From NCBI GenBank assembly GCA_009667805.1, contig CM019065.1:19991822-20055821 (forward strand): a stretch of 64,000 nucleotides of DNA, written 5' to 3'. Position 1 is the stretch's first letter. Each line of letters begins with the position of its first letter. Below the pieces are notes generated by a model. That model searched no databases. It saw only the letters and a program-made list of their open reading frames with translations, and was not told where the DNA came from. The DNA comes from Leptobrachium leishanense (Eukaryota > Chordata > Amphibia > Anura > Megophryidae). Both the position numbers and the translations under genes were made by a program. This document shows, one piece after another, positions 10,657 through 22,199 of this stretch.

Positions 10657-11552
10657 CTGACTTGGCAGCACAGTGGTAAAAGTAGCAGTTTAGAAGATAT
10701 GGCACATTATGTTATGTACTTACTGTTTCTTATTCCTCTCTTCATTGTATTATACGAGAGTTGCTTTCTGGCAGTGAAGGTATATATACATACATATACA
10801 GCAAGGTGAAATCCTTCGTCTGGCATTACATTTAAACATGTGATCATATACCCACGGATAAACTGATATATATATATATATATATGTAATCTCTTGGGTT
10901 ACATATGAATTGCTCCCAGCTGGATAGCCCCACATACCTTTGGACCATTTCCCACTAGGATACAAATTATACCATAATTATTTTTCCGCACATGATGCTT
11001 CAAATCCAGCGAGAAACCGACAGACTGTAAATGTACATTAAAAACTTTATACAGAGAGAAATGACACACTCAGAGGGCAAACCATTCAATAATCTACAAC
11101 GTGAAAAAGAAAAGCCCTAAATTGGCACTCACTACAGCGGTTCAATGGTTAAAAGGTGTGTTATATGAGCTCATCGAATAATAAAATGGAGATTAACTCC
11201 ATAGTGACCAGGCAGTTTTACCATTGTCTGTCCGAAAGTGCCCGCTGCTGGTTTTACAGTATGTTTCTGCGCTGTTTGTGTTTAGCTCTAATATTCCTCT
11301 TAGTCGTAGATGGAACCCACACATATTAAATACCATTAAATGGGCTTTGTAAAGATACCATTATTTCTATTATATCGTATAATTTTCCATATTTTTTTTT
11401 ATCAAATATGATAAAAAAAATGGAAAAAACACACTTTTTCGAAATGTAATCCCCAAAATCTACAACCGCTAAAAAAGACCCCGGCTAAATAGTTTCAAAA
11501 TTTTGCACCGATTTTAGAAATACACAATTTTTACATGTTTTTGCTTTTTTAA

Positions 11553-12372
11553 CCTCTTCACTGCTGAGCCATTTGACCTCTGTGTGCTGAGCTAAATTTT
11601 TTTTTTTGAAAGGATTTTACCAGAAAGGATACATTGAGATTTCTCTTGTTTTCAGGTATGTCCTCGGTGGTGAGTATGGACCGTTAGATATCTTGCCCAA
11701 GGACACTGGAGAGATTGCTCGCTGGGATCGAACCCATGACTCCACAGGCTCTCTCCATGCAGAGCAGTGATGTTGCCTCTACTCCACACAGCATGTTTAA
11801 ACATCAATTGAAGTCCTATTTTATTATACCACCAGACAATTTTTAAGAAAAAAAACCCCAAAAAAACTATTTTTTTTATTACTATTTTTTCTACTTTTAC
11901 ACCAAACCTAGATCAGGCCTTTCCCATGATACCAAACATGACCCTCTAGCTGCCACAGATCTGGAGATAGGGGGAACTTTTTGATTCCCCTATCTCCACT
12001 TGGCAGTTAGGGGGTAAACTGGCTGACTGATGTCATCACACATACTGCAATAACGTCAGTGATGTTCGCCACTTCCGGGTTCGAATTACAATCCAGCACC
12101 TAAGGGGTTAAAGAGAGGCATCGCTGAAAAGGGCAGACTCAGCAGTACAGTTCCTTTTTTTTTCTACGCCCGGCGATGATGTCATCGTGATGGCTACGGC
12201 CCCTAAAACCGTGGGCTGACTTCAAGGAAGTCAGACGTTGGGGGACCATGGCCAGAGAGGTGAGTATAGGGAGGGAGGGTGGTTAAAGGACCATGATATA
12301 CATAGTACGTCCTTGGTCCTTAAGGGAAATTTTCCCCAGGACATACTATGTACGTCAGTGTTCCTTAAGGGG
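11553..12372. mobile_element. piggyBac-like non-autonomous element
   Basis: TTAA lies at both borders (11549-11552 and 12373-12376). Ends are CCTCTTCACTGCTGAGCC and CCTTAAGGGG, the C-rich termini expected next to a TTAA target. Related ends occur at 26029, 32319-33423 and 51481. An inner palindrome at about 12290-12350 repeats GACATACTATGTACGTC-like arms. It contains a SINE insertion and no transposase. Confidence 0.65.
11612..11795 (-). repeat. tRNA-like SINE copy 2
   Basis: Minus strand: TGGAGTAGAGG (A-box-like), then GGGTTCGATCCC (a perfect B-box core) about 55 bp later, then the tail shared with 5006-5192. It is nested in a piggyBac-like element. Confidence 0.65.
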
Positions 12373-12376
12373 TTAA

Positions 12377-12885
12377 ATACTTATATGTATGATAAATCCT
12401 GTACACTGCTTGCTCTTCTGGTGGACCTCAAAAGTATGAAAACAGAAAGATAAATCATAGTGTAAACCATATATACAGTGTTTATAAAGTATTAATGTGA
12501 AGTTACGCTCACATGATCCAGAGCCAAGAATTGTGGCTCTGTATATTACGCTTGCAGTCGCTTATGCGGGGTGACACTGACCCTTTAACTCCAGAAGAAC
12601 TTGCAGCACCCCATAAAACACAAGCAGAACAGGGAGGTTTTCCCATAATTTTGAAAAGTCAATAAATAGGTTAAGGCTGGTCGTCCACTGGGTCAATATT
12701 TGTCCAACTTACAAGTCGGATGTAGTCGCCCGTAGCAGTAACACTAATCCTACGATGCAGAAGAGATTCGACCCTCGTCCATTGCCTCCGACTTCCATCA
12801 GACGACTTCGAACAACTACATCAGACTAGTGACCTTTTCCATTTGAATGGGATATGTCAGACGAAGTTGAACGACCCGGTACAGC
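12377..12885. other. Unassigned, probably MITE-derived
   Basis: A stretch beginning TTAAGGCTGGTCGTCCACTG at about 12671 resembles a MITE terminus, but no partner end was found. Nothing coding. Confidence 0.35.
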
Positions 12886-13131
12886 CACTGGTGTATTTTG
12901 GCCTAGGCCAACAAGGCCTAGGCCTAGGGCGGCACTTTCCAGGGGGCGGCGGCCCACCGGGTGGTCCCACCCCTAAAAAAAAAAAAAAAAGACATTTTTT
13001 TTTTTTAACTTTTGCAAATTATTTTACCAGGAAGGATACATTGAGATGTCACTAATTTTCAAGTATGTCCTGTTTAGGCAAGGCCTAGGCTTTCACTTTC
13101 CAGGGGGCAACAAAAAACCTCACCACTAAAT

Positions 13132-13737
13132 GGGTTACTCACAGAGCACCGAAATAACGCCAACATTTTGGTGTTCTGTAGTTCCCTGCAATTCGGGGAA
13201 TAAAATTTCCCCACCCTGCAGTGAATTCACCATTCACCGCAGGGTCCCCAAAGTGCAGGGAGTCGGCCGCTGTATGCGGCCACTGCAAACCCATGGCCTG
13301 CTGTTTTCAAAAGAACTACTGAACGAAAATGTCTGGAATTTACATATAAGATCCTATGATTGATAATAAAAAGTTCTGTTACAGAAAAAAGAACCGCTAT
13401 TAAAAAAAGGGGGGGGAATTTTGCCCAAAAAATTCAGAAAAATTACTAAAAAGGTACTAAAAAAAATAAAAATAAACGATAAATAAAAAGACTTTTTACT
13501 GCAGATTAAAATAATAAATGGTTTATTAGATATTGCATAAAACGGGAATATTTTTAACATTGAAACCTATGGGGTTCGCCTGAATAAAGCTGCTGATTGA
13601 AACCACCGAACATCAGGGCATTTCACTGCCATTTCTCTGCTGATTGGTGTTCTCTGAATAGATTAACCATTACTTCTCTATGGGGATTTGCAATGCCTTC
13701 AAACAGCACCGTACTTGCTGGCAGTTCACCAAACTTG
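13132..13737. mobile_element. Family A element, nested, right end truncated
   Basis: It starts GGGTTACTCACAGAGC and follows the family A consensus to about 13737, where it breaks into TGTGTGAGCATATCACC. It is nested in hAT element c. Confidence 0.7.
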
Positions 13738-14539
13738 TGTGTGAGCATATCACCAGAGCAGTGGTGTACTTAGAGGAGTGGCGGAGGGCGGGCCGCCCCA
13801 GGTACCAGTGATTTTTGGGGTGTCATTAGGGGGTACTAGGAGGTGTCACTGTGTTTCAGCTTTGAGCTGTGTTCTCAAACAACGAGCAGCGGAGCAGGGC
13901 GTTTGCATACGGAATAAAATCGAATAGAATAAAAATCCCCCTCTCCTCCATCCATAGCTCCTCCCCTGCCCCGCAGCAGCTCTAGGAGAGGGGAGGGGGA
14001 TGTGATTTGTGTGCAGAGAAAGAAGATGACCGTAAACGGCAGGTAAAGGGCGGGGGTATCAGCAGAATATGAAGCCCTGTCTGCTTACTGCTGTTTAAAG
14101 TGGACCTTTCCTTAACCAGCACTGCAGTGATAGAAATTTGTCATTGAGCTGCCTGGCTCCTGGTGAGGCTGCATGCGTGCAGGTCACACTCGGTCCGGCC
14201 AGTCAGGTGGTACTGAGTCTCAGTACCACCTGACTGGCTGAACCATGAGACACGCACGCACGCAGCTGCCCGCCCTTTCGTTAACATGGACTGTCACTCT
14301 ATTCTGGACTGAACACCCACCGGGAAGGGAATCAAAGCCACGTGCACCCTCTGGCAGTGGCACCCCACTGCTGACAAGATGGCTCCACGCACAGGCACAG
14401 CCGCGATCCTAACGTGGCCTGGAGGGACCTCCTGCTGAGTCTGTACACAGTCCCTGCTGACTCTGCACACAGCCCTACCGCGGACAGAGGCCAGTAAATG
14501 TAGAATAAATAATTGCTTAATTGCTGTGTGCTCATATAC

Positions 14540-14995
14540 ACTCGGTTTGCTGGGAGTTTTATTGCAGTGGATTCTGATTCACTCATACACATCACACATT
14601 GCATTGCTGGGAGTTTTATTGCAGTGGATTCTGATACACTGACCCGCACATTGCATTACTGGGAGTTTTATTGCTGGGGATTCTGATACACTCCTACACA
14701 ATGCACATTGCATTGCTGGAATTTTTATTGCTGTGGATTCTGATACGCTGACACACACCAAACATTGCATTGCTGGGAGTTTTATTGCTGTGGTTTCTGT
14801 GATACACACTGCATAGTACTGGGAGTTGTATTGCCCTGGAGCTCTGGGATACGCTCATACACACTGCACATTGCTGTGAGTTTTATTGCTGTGCAGTTCT
14901 GTGATATGCTCATACACAGTACACATTTCTGTGGGTTTTATTGCTGTGCAGCTCTGTGATACGCTCATATGCAGTGCACGTTTCTGTGGATTTTA
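14540..14995. repeat. 57-62-bp minisatellite in hAT element c
   Basis: About 8 copies of a unit containing GGGAGTTTTATTGCTGTGG, CTGATACACTC and CACACATTGCATTGCTG. The core is also seen once at 37628-37690 inside element f, and in reverse complement in element a. Confidence 0.85.
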
Positions 14996-15338
14996 TTGTT
15001 CAACCAATTAGAGCGGCTGTGATCCAGTATACTTGACATGTGTGGCTGTTCTTTGTAAAAATGCTTGATTTTAAACATTTCATAATTTTATTTATCTCAA
15101 TAGATACATTTGAAATGGTATACAAAATATACAAGTAGGCACTTGGTATCCACTTTTAATATAAAGAGAGGAAAAGGCGGAGCTTAAAGAGGAAGGGTGG
15201 GGATTAACCAGGAAGAGGTGTGTCCTTGACAGGAAGGGGTGCCTCAAATTTAAATTAGGGGGTGCACGAGTTTAGTCAGGCCTAGGGCAGCACAAAACCT
15301 AAATACACCACTGGGTACAGCATACATTAAAAAGAAAG

Positions 15339-15600
15339 ATGGAATTGATATGCGGTGCAGTTCGCTGCAGTTTGGTGATCTTCGGCGGCAGGGAAATTGC
15401 CTCATATAGAAGTAATGGTTAATTGATTCAGAGAACCCCGAAATGCACGAAAATGTCAGTGAAATACCCTGATTTTCATTGATTCAATTCGACAGGCTTA
15501 AACAGGAGAATCCCATAGGAATCAGTGTAAAAAAACATTATCGTTTTTACTCCATTTTTTATTCAACCGTTTATTATTTTCATATTCCGCAAAAAGTTAC
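15339..15600 (-). mobile_element. Partial family A element, inverted
   Basis: Reverse-complement match to the right half of family A (AGTAATGGTTAAT, AATCCCATAGG, AACCGTTTATTATTT). 15601-16560 is unassigned non-coding DNA. Confidence 0.65.
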
Positions 15601-16670
15601 AGTTACAAATTTTTATAAAGTGCTAGTAAGTTCCATACAATGGGAGGCAGAACAACAAATATAGATACAGATGTAACAGATCTCTGTGCCCCGACAGGGT
15701 CACATTTGTCAAAGGCCGCTTCCTCGCTGGACACCCGGGTTCCCCTCGTGTCTTCCATGTCTTTCTCCAGTTCCTTAGCCGCAGCTTAAAGATGGGTATA
15801 CTTAGAGAGCCTGGCTAGCATCCCCCAGAAATAAGCCGAAGCTGTAGACTTGGAGCCTTTCGTTGGCACAGTGAGCAGAAGATAGCTGATACCCAAGATA
15901 TGAGCCGGGACTTCAAGTTTGATCAGAATAGAACTGGTTTTAATCAGAGGATACAAACATGGATTTATATGGTTACACAGGGGTCATTTGCATATACAAA
16001 ACCCCCCCTAGAAACCGCTGGGGGTCCTAATTACACTGATACAGATAATAGGCACAAACATTGATTTCTTGGAATAAGAAATCGAATTACATTCAGTAGA
16101 CAGTTACAGTAAACACTACTTAACATTTCTTAATGGATTAAGGCAATGGGTGATCATGATTAAGAAATAAATTACAGACAGCAGATTACAACCTATTGAA
16201 ATATAAACAGATAAAAGATATACACACAGACAATAGGTAGGTGAGGCAGTATTTTTGCATAATCCAGATTACACAAACCTAATTACATTATTCTGATTCA
16301 AAACAGAAATAAAGTTTAAACCAAATTGCAAACAGTATGGCAATGCCCAAATGCCCTATGAAGAATCTCTGCCATAATTATCCGTAGTCTGCGGGCACGA
16401 GGCTTGCATCTGCTCTTCTCCAAGGGGCATACAGTCTGTGTAGTGTGGGCAATGCTGTGAGTGCCCGCGTCAGTCAGTCCCAGACACCTGGAACACAAGT
16501 CACTGAAAAGGTGGCGGAGGCCTCTGTCACAACAGGTTCAGCACACAGTACAGTAGGCTAGAGGACCCTGCTAAGGAGTTTACAATCTAAAAGTATTTTT
16601 ATTTATTTTTCTGAACAACTTTTTGTATTTTTGGTCTTTTCTTCACAAAATGTTTGATTCTCATTTTTTT

Positions 16671-17087
16671 TTAAAAAAGGTTTTGTCTTTTCTCTTTCTG
16701 TAGTGAAGAGGTGAAGAGGTGAAGAGGTGCTGCTTGATAGTCCAGGGTTTTCAAACTATGATAGGCTTGTAACAGCTTTGTTTTGGCCACGTAATTCAAG
16801 AGCCGCATGATGATTACATGTGGACAACCCACTTTTGGGATCAGGTCGGGACCCATGCTGTGAACCCATTCCAACGCGATTGGCAGCACCTCCGTTGGAT
16901 AGTCCAGTTGTATGGTACAATCCTGGAGAGTCTGTCCTTTCACCGTTTCAGGGAGACCAGTTTTCTGGAGATTATTGCGGTGACTGTGATAAGCCTGATC
17001 GTCTAATTTCTCAAACAATGTTTGAAAGCTAGATTCCTGTTTCTCAATTTGAGCTTTGAATGGGTTAATGTCATCCTCCAAGGTCAA
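16671..17087 (-). pseudogene. L1/Tx1-like LINE ORF1 remnant
   Basis: The open frame of 138 codons resembles the middle and C-terminal part of L1/Tx1-type ORF1 proteins, which bind LINE RNA. It has a charged coiled-coil-like start (DDINPFKAQIEKQE), then HRNNLQKTGLPETVKG, similar to the RRNN-x-RI-x-G-hP-E signature, and later VIIMRLLNYVAKTKLLQA, similar to the C-terminal domain. The usual spacing is kept, but flanking sequence (17088-18332) is closed in this frame and no ORF2 follows, so this is a fragment. Identification rests on short motifs only. Confidence 0.5.
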
Positions 17088-18332
17088 TACACGCTCCTAA
17101 ACCTCCGTTATTCTGTGGGTTTGTCAGATTACCTGTGCCAAGACATCCGAGATATCCACCATGCTCAGCTCCACCCCAAGTGTATTGTGGCTGGAAGAGA
17201 AGAGGCTCATTCAAGAATCAGGGGATCGGGTATAGAATCTTTTGAGTCCCGTGAGCTTAGGGAAGAAGGCACAGGTTTCGTGACCAGTTTTGAAATGGGT
17301 CTAGAAGTGTTTTTTCTGTGCCTTTTTTATTAGACTTCCCTGAGGAAACACATTTTTACATGTTAAGTAATGATTGGAAAATTTCAGCTAGTACTAATAG
17401 GAGAAAGGTAACTTTGCAGAAAACGAGGCACCACAGGAAAGTTTGAGCCGTGGGGTCGTAGAAAAGAATGAACGAGCAACATGCTGCTGCATAAAAATGA
17501 AGATAGGTGCTGGTTACCCCAGTGACTGAAAAAATTGTCGTGTCTCCTAGATTAAAAAAAAGGGTCAGGAGCGCCCAAGACTCCATCGGACAAAAAAATT
17601 GTGCTCATGGGCTAAGACACTCAATAAATTGGAAGGTGGGGGGGGGGTGGCAACCCAGACACTGCCAGGGCTAAAAAATTTGAAAAAGTCATAGTTGTGA
17701 GACAATCCACCGGTACTGGCTTCCAATGTCCCCGCAGGTCCCTCCAGGATATTCTAGGGATAAGAAAAAAAGTGGGGGTATTGAGTTCCAAACCAACACC
17801 CACCCACTCCAGAAAGTGTGAGGTGAGGTGACTCCCAGACTGGTGCTCTCATCTCCAGTCTGCTTCAAAGTAGGCCGCGTCTGTGCCTCCCAGGCAAGAT
17901 GGTGCTCACCAGGAAGGACCTGAGCACTGCCGATAGCCTCCTGAAGATGCAGACATGGAAATGTCCCCCACCAAGCCTCTCTCCGCAATCAAACTGCTGT
18001 GGCTCACCGCCTCTTTGACAGTGTGGCACCACAAGGTATCCTGTGGTTGATCAATAGCCTGGTCTGCATCAGCTCGGGTCGGTCGGCCACTTGACTCCGT
18101 GGGTACTGCTGCAGTGTGGTAATCAGCTGCCAGTCAATAATATGTGCAGTCACGTCCCTGTTTGGCTCCCACTCACCGAAGGCACTAGGGGTGAGAATCT
18201 AATCCCGTAAACGGGGTATCTCAGGGTAGAGCAGATTAGTCTCCAGAAGTATCACTTCAATGTTGTCTAATTCAGCATTGTGTTTTTAGCCTTTTGCTTC
18301 CTTTGTTTATATGCCTGTAAAATGTTTATATA
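17088..18332. other. Unassigned, possibly 5' part of the same LINE
   Basis: No gene recognised. By position it could be the 5' region of the L1/Tx1-like remnant on the minus strand; the sequence alone does not prove this. Confidence 0.3.
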
Positions 18333-19064
18333 CAGTCAGGTCCAGAAATATTGGGACATCAACACAATTCTAACATCTTTGGCTCTATACACCACCACAA
18401 TGGAGTTGGAATGAAACAAACACAATGTGCTTTAACTGCAGACTGTAAGCTTCAATTTGAGGGTATGTACATCCAACTCAGGTGAACGAGGTAGGACTTA
18501 CAGCAGTTTGCAGATGTGCCTTCCACTTGTTAGGGAACCAAAGGTAATGGGACAATTGGCTTCTCAGCTGTTCCATGGCCAGCTGTGTGATATTCCCTCA
18601 TTACCCCAATTACAATGTGCAGATAAAAGGCCCAGAGTTCATTTCAAGTGTGCTATTTGCATTTGGAATCTGTTGCTGTCAACTCACAAGATGAGATCCA
18701 AAGAGCTGTAGTATCAGTGCAGCAAGCCATCATTAGGCTGAAGAAACAAAACAAACCCATCAGAGAGATAGCAAGAACAATAGGCGTGGCCAAAACAACT
18801 GTTTGGAACATTCTCAAAAAGAAGGAATGCACCGGTGAGCTCAGCAACACCAAAAGCCCCAAGAACAAGCATGAACCGAAGACAGTTGCAGTAGAGGCCT
18901 GGCAGTGCATCACCAGGGATGAAACCGTACATACTCTCAAATTAAAGCTGACAGTCTGCAGTTAAAGCACACTGTGTTTGTTTCATTCCAACTCCATTGT
19001 GGTGGTGTATAGAGCCAAAGATGTTAGAATTGTGTCAATGTCCCAATATTTCTGGACCTGACTG
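18333..19064 (+). mobile_element. Internally deleted Tc1-type transposon
   Basis: Inverted ends CAGTCAGGTCCAGAAATATT and AATATTTCTGGACCTGACTG are flanked by TA on both sides. Inverted homology continues inward for more than 90 bp. The plus strand keeps the transposase N-terminal helix-turn-helix (IREIARTIGVAKTTVWNILK, about 18757-18816), then jumps to a C-terminal piece (VAVEAWQCITRDET). The catalytic centre is deleted, so it cannot be autonomous. 19065-19579 holds only the V2R 3' flank. Confidence 0.9.
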
Positions 19065-19408
19065 TATGTGTATGCAAAATACTCTTAAAAATGATGCCCA
19101 CGTCACCATAGATCTCAAATAGCATCTCTGTACTAATACACCACAGCATTCATATATGCATTAACAATGTGAACATTGCTCAATTTATGTAGTACAAACA
19201 AATTATACTGTTATGCCCAAGACAGAGATTTTTAAATCGTTACAGTTAAAAACAATTTGCACAAAAGGACTTAAATTGGTGAGTACCCTTATTTCTAATT
19301 AAATTTTACTCCTAAATAGTAATGCTGGTGGCTTATTTCGTCCTCGTCTGTTGTCTCTAATATTTCCTTCTTAGACCTCCAAAGATAGATTTTGTTTCTT
19401 GTTTCCAT

Positions 19409-19414
19409 TTTATT
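19409..19414 (-). promoter_or_regulatory. Candidate poly(A) signal of the V2R gene
   Basis: AATAAA on the minus strand about 170 bp downstream of the V2R stop codon. Another AATAAA (19584-19579) overlaps the stop codon itself. Which one is used is unknown. Confidence 0.35.
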
Positions 19415-19579
19415 GCACGAGATCGTGTGTATTAAATCTGTAAAATAATTTTTGTGCAACATAAACCAATACAGAATTAATAAATCACAGCTGAGTTAAA
19501 TGTTCTGCTCCGATTTGATACAATGAAAGAGCGATCAAATAAACGCAAGCCTAGTATGAGATAGGTTTTCACTTTCTCT

Positions 19580-20490
19580 TTATTTCAAGTTCTGGCCTTT
19601 TTTCATGACATATTCTCTTGAGTTCATACTGGGTCTGAACAATATAATGAAACATTTTGGGGCAAACATACAGAACACTATGGCCCAGCTGGAAGCTAGG
19701 ATAGCAAAGACCTCCATGGCCACCGTGTACTTGCCCTGAGAACTAAGTGAGGCCGGGATATATGACACCCAGACACTGAGGAAGGCCAGCATGCTGAAGG
19801 TGATGTACTTTGCTTCATTGAAACTGCCAGGAAGTCTCCGGGCCAGGAAGGCAACAACAAAACTGATGGTGGCCAGAAGTCCAAGGTAACCCAACATACA
19901 CCAGAAGGCAGTGGGTGAACCTTCATTACACTGAAGAATGATGAGACTAGGTTGGGTCTCAATGTTCTGTTCTGGAAATGGAGGATCATAGGTCAACCAT
20001 GTGACACACAAAATTAACTGCAGAAGCAAGCAGATACTAATAATCATGTAGGACATCCAAGGTCTTGACCACTTCTTCAGATTACTATCAGGTTTAGTGG
20101 CCATGAATGCAAAAACCACCATGATAGTTTTGGCTAAGATGCAGGAAACACAGAGGGAAAAAACCATGCCAAATGCCACTTGACGTACAAGACAATTCTC
20201 AAGTTTGGGGAAACCAATAAACATCAGAGAGCAGAGGAAGCAAAAAGATAAGGACAGCAGGAGCAAACAGCTCAGAGAATAGTTGTTGGCCTTCACGATA
20301 GGGGTAGTTTTAAACTGCATGAAAAGCTTCAGGATGATGACTGGAACCAAAGAAGAGATGGTGCTCGTACAGGCCAACGTAGTGCCCAATGGTTCTTCAT
20401 AGGAGAGGTATTCTATGGGTTTTGGAAGACAGCTGGATTTGTCTGGATTTGGCCACTTGTCCCATGGACACTTAATGCATGTGAAAGAAT
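19580..20490 (-). CDS. V2R gene exon 6: seven-transmembrane domain and C-terminus
   Basis: This last exon encodes residues 565-867: the end of the cysteine-rich domain (FTCIKCPWDKWPNPDKSSC), all seven membrane helices and a short tail. Class C GPCR landmarks are present: LQCNEGSPTAFWCMLGYLG, FNEAKYITFSMLAFLSVW, GKYTVAMEVFAILASSW and FAPKCFIILFRP. The acceptor is TTTTTCAG at 20491, and the split codon joins exon 5 in phase 1 to give NQT-D-SFTC, the standard V2R junction. The frame is intact to TAA. The product would couple odorant or pheromone binding in the extracellular domain to G-protein signalling in sensory neurons. Confidence 0.93.
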
Positions 20491-20620
20491 CTGAAAAATA
20501 AAATATTTGAGAAAAATCATTAAAAATTTTTAAATGTGATGATGTCTTGAGTATTTCCATCCAACACAAGACATAAAGGCAGCAGAACTGAACCTAAAGT
20601 TTGCTTTGTTGTCAACTTGC

Positions 20621-20744
20621 CTGTTTGATTGGAGATCTCCCCTTGTGGACATGGGACACACTGCAAGCAGCAGACAGGCTCTCCTCTTCTAGCTGCCTTC
20701 CAAAAACCAGGGGGACAGCTTTGACTGCAGACTGAGATAGGGAC
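20621..20744 (-). CDS. V2R gene exon 5: cysteine-rich domain
   Basis: 124 nt, the usual size of this V2R exon, phase 0 in and phase 1 out. It encodes residues 524-564: VPISVCSQSCPPGFWKAARR, GEPVCCLQCVPCPQGEI, SNQT. Six to seven cysteines match the nine-cysteine domain linking the venus-flytrap module to the membrane helices. The acceptor is CTTTAG. The donor is AACAG|GCAAGT, a GC donor; the only nearby GT (4 nt on) would break the frame. Confidence 0.92.
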
Positions 20745-20830
20745 CTAAAGTGGGAGATGAAGATTATTTTCACATGCTGAAAATTGATAAATATTATAAT
20801 GTTAGTGCCATTCCCAAATATTACCCTTAT

Positions 20831-21961
20831 TCAAAAACTGTAAGAGCGATTGGCCATTTTTGTTTGCTTTGTGCATGCATTCTGCCATTTTCGATATTCA
20901 TAGTGATCGTTCATGGATCCAGTACTCTTGAAATTTGACCAGAGTGAATCTCTAAGCTGGTACGTGTGTGAGGTCAGCTGTAACCCAGGGGAGATGTGCC
21001 ATTTGACTCGCACTTTATGCAGCGGGGCATGGGCATTCCAGACTTGCAGGGGCTCTGACTGAAAGTATTCAATTGCACAGTCCAGGTCTGGGATTAGGTT
21101 TAGCCTGTACCACGTGAGCCGTTTGAGATCATTTAGGAAGGATTCAAGATTAAATTTCTTGAAGGACCTGGTGATTATTACCTTTGGGGGAGATTTTGTG
21201 GCCTTTATTTTGCACACACAGTGGACTAGACAGTGATCACTGAAGCTATTAGCGAGAACGCCTGCCTCCTGTATTCTATCAGGACATGAGGAGAGAATCC
21301 AGTCCAGCAAGGTATGGTTAAGGCTTTTCATAGTAATGCGAGTGGGGGAGGAGATTAATTGTGTTAACTGGAAAGCCTTAAACTGGGAGCAGTGTTTATT
21401 AATTTTAGGATTCAGCCAGACAACATTAAAATCGCCTACGACCAGCAGTTCACTTTTTTGGTTTTGAGCTACCAAATTACTAAGGATTTGGGTTATGTCA
21501 GAAAAGGAGTGCACTGGGGAGCTCAGTGGGCGATAGAATCCAGCAACAATAATTGGTTTACTGAAAGGGATCTCAATAATACCAGAAAGGAAATCAAAAG
21601 TGGCTGGGGAGCTAGAGTTTTGCAGAGGGGTGAACTTTGTGGACTCGTCAACATAAATAACAATTCCTTCTTCTCTCTTTGCTCTGTCCTTTCTATAACA
21701 TGAATACCCTTGTATTGATATTGCAGAGTCTGGTACTTTAGGGGTTAGCCATGATTCTGTCAGCACAATGACTTTAGGTTTGTAATGGAGGCACCAAGCT
21801 TTAAGCTTGTCCAGTTTAGGGAGTAAGCTGCGGATGTTACAGTGCACAAAGGAGAGGCCTTTTTTAGTGGGGAGACTAAACGTGGTGTCATCTGTTGGAC
21901 CAGGGTTGTATTCCACATCATTTGCCAGGGCAAGCAGCAGAATAAATAGGAATTTGGACAC
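20831..21961 (-). mobile_element. LINE fragment: 2A-like leader plus apurinic endonuclease
   Basis: An open frame of 376 codons in V2R intron 4. A short hydrophobic leader ends in DVEYNPGP (residues about 15-22), matching the 2A ribosome-skipping pattern D-V/I-E-x-N-P-G-P. Then comes an APE-type endonuclease with all landmarks: HCNIRSLLPKLDKL (Asn), VLTESWL (Glu), VVGDFN (Asp/Asn) and FSDHCLV (Ser-Asp-His). 2A sequences at this position are known in CR1/L2/Rex1-group LINEs; the exact clade is undetermined. The element is cut off 3' of the endonuclease, so the RT is missing, which is the opposite of usual 5' truncation. 21962-22200 is its likely 5' region. The break lies about 90 bp from the exon 5 acceptor. 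Confidence 0.85.
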
Positions 21962-22199
21962 AGTTTTCCTTTTTGGAGAACTGTGATTGGAGAGTCTTAA
22001 AACTCCGTGTGGGGGTGGGAGGACTGCATTTTAACACTCTCCACCAGCACTCAGCTGATAAGTTAAAAGAGCTGAGTAGGCTATGGTGTATTTGGGTTTC
22101 TTTATCTGCTTGGTGTAATTTGTAGGGTGTATAGGGAAGGAGGGTACATTTAGAGAGAAGGGTGGTAAAAGAAAGAAGCAGCAAGAGATGCTAATAGCA

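Larger units (their letters stand above)
12886..15313. mobile_element. Non-autonomous hAT-type transposon with nested elements (element c)
   Basis: The left end CACTGGTGTATTTTGG and right end CCTAAATACACCACTG form inverted repeats. Exact 8-bp direct repeats GGTACAGC flank it (12878-12885, 15314-15321). Inside are a SINE tail (13018-13070), a family A element (13132-13737), a second internal terminus CAGTGGTGTACTTAG at 13759 (a nested relative) and a minisatellite (14540-14995). No transposase. Confidence 0.8.

Noticed and set aside
1164..14995. Idea that minisatellite unit lengths are selected to be multiples of three
   Set aside because: Units of 21, 30, 39, 42, 45 and 216 bp fit, but 25-26, 49 and about 57 bp units do not; the excess is too small to claim.
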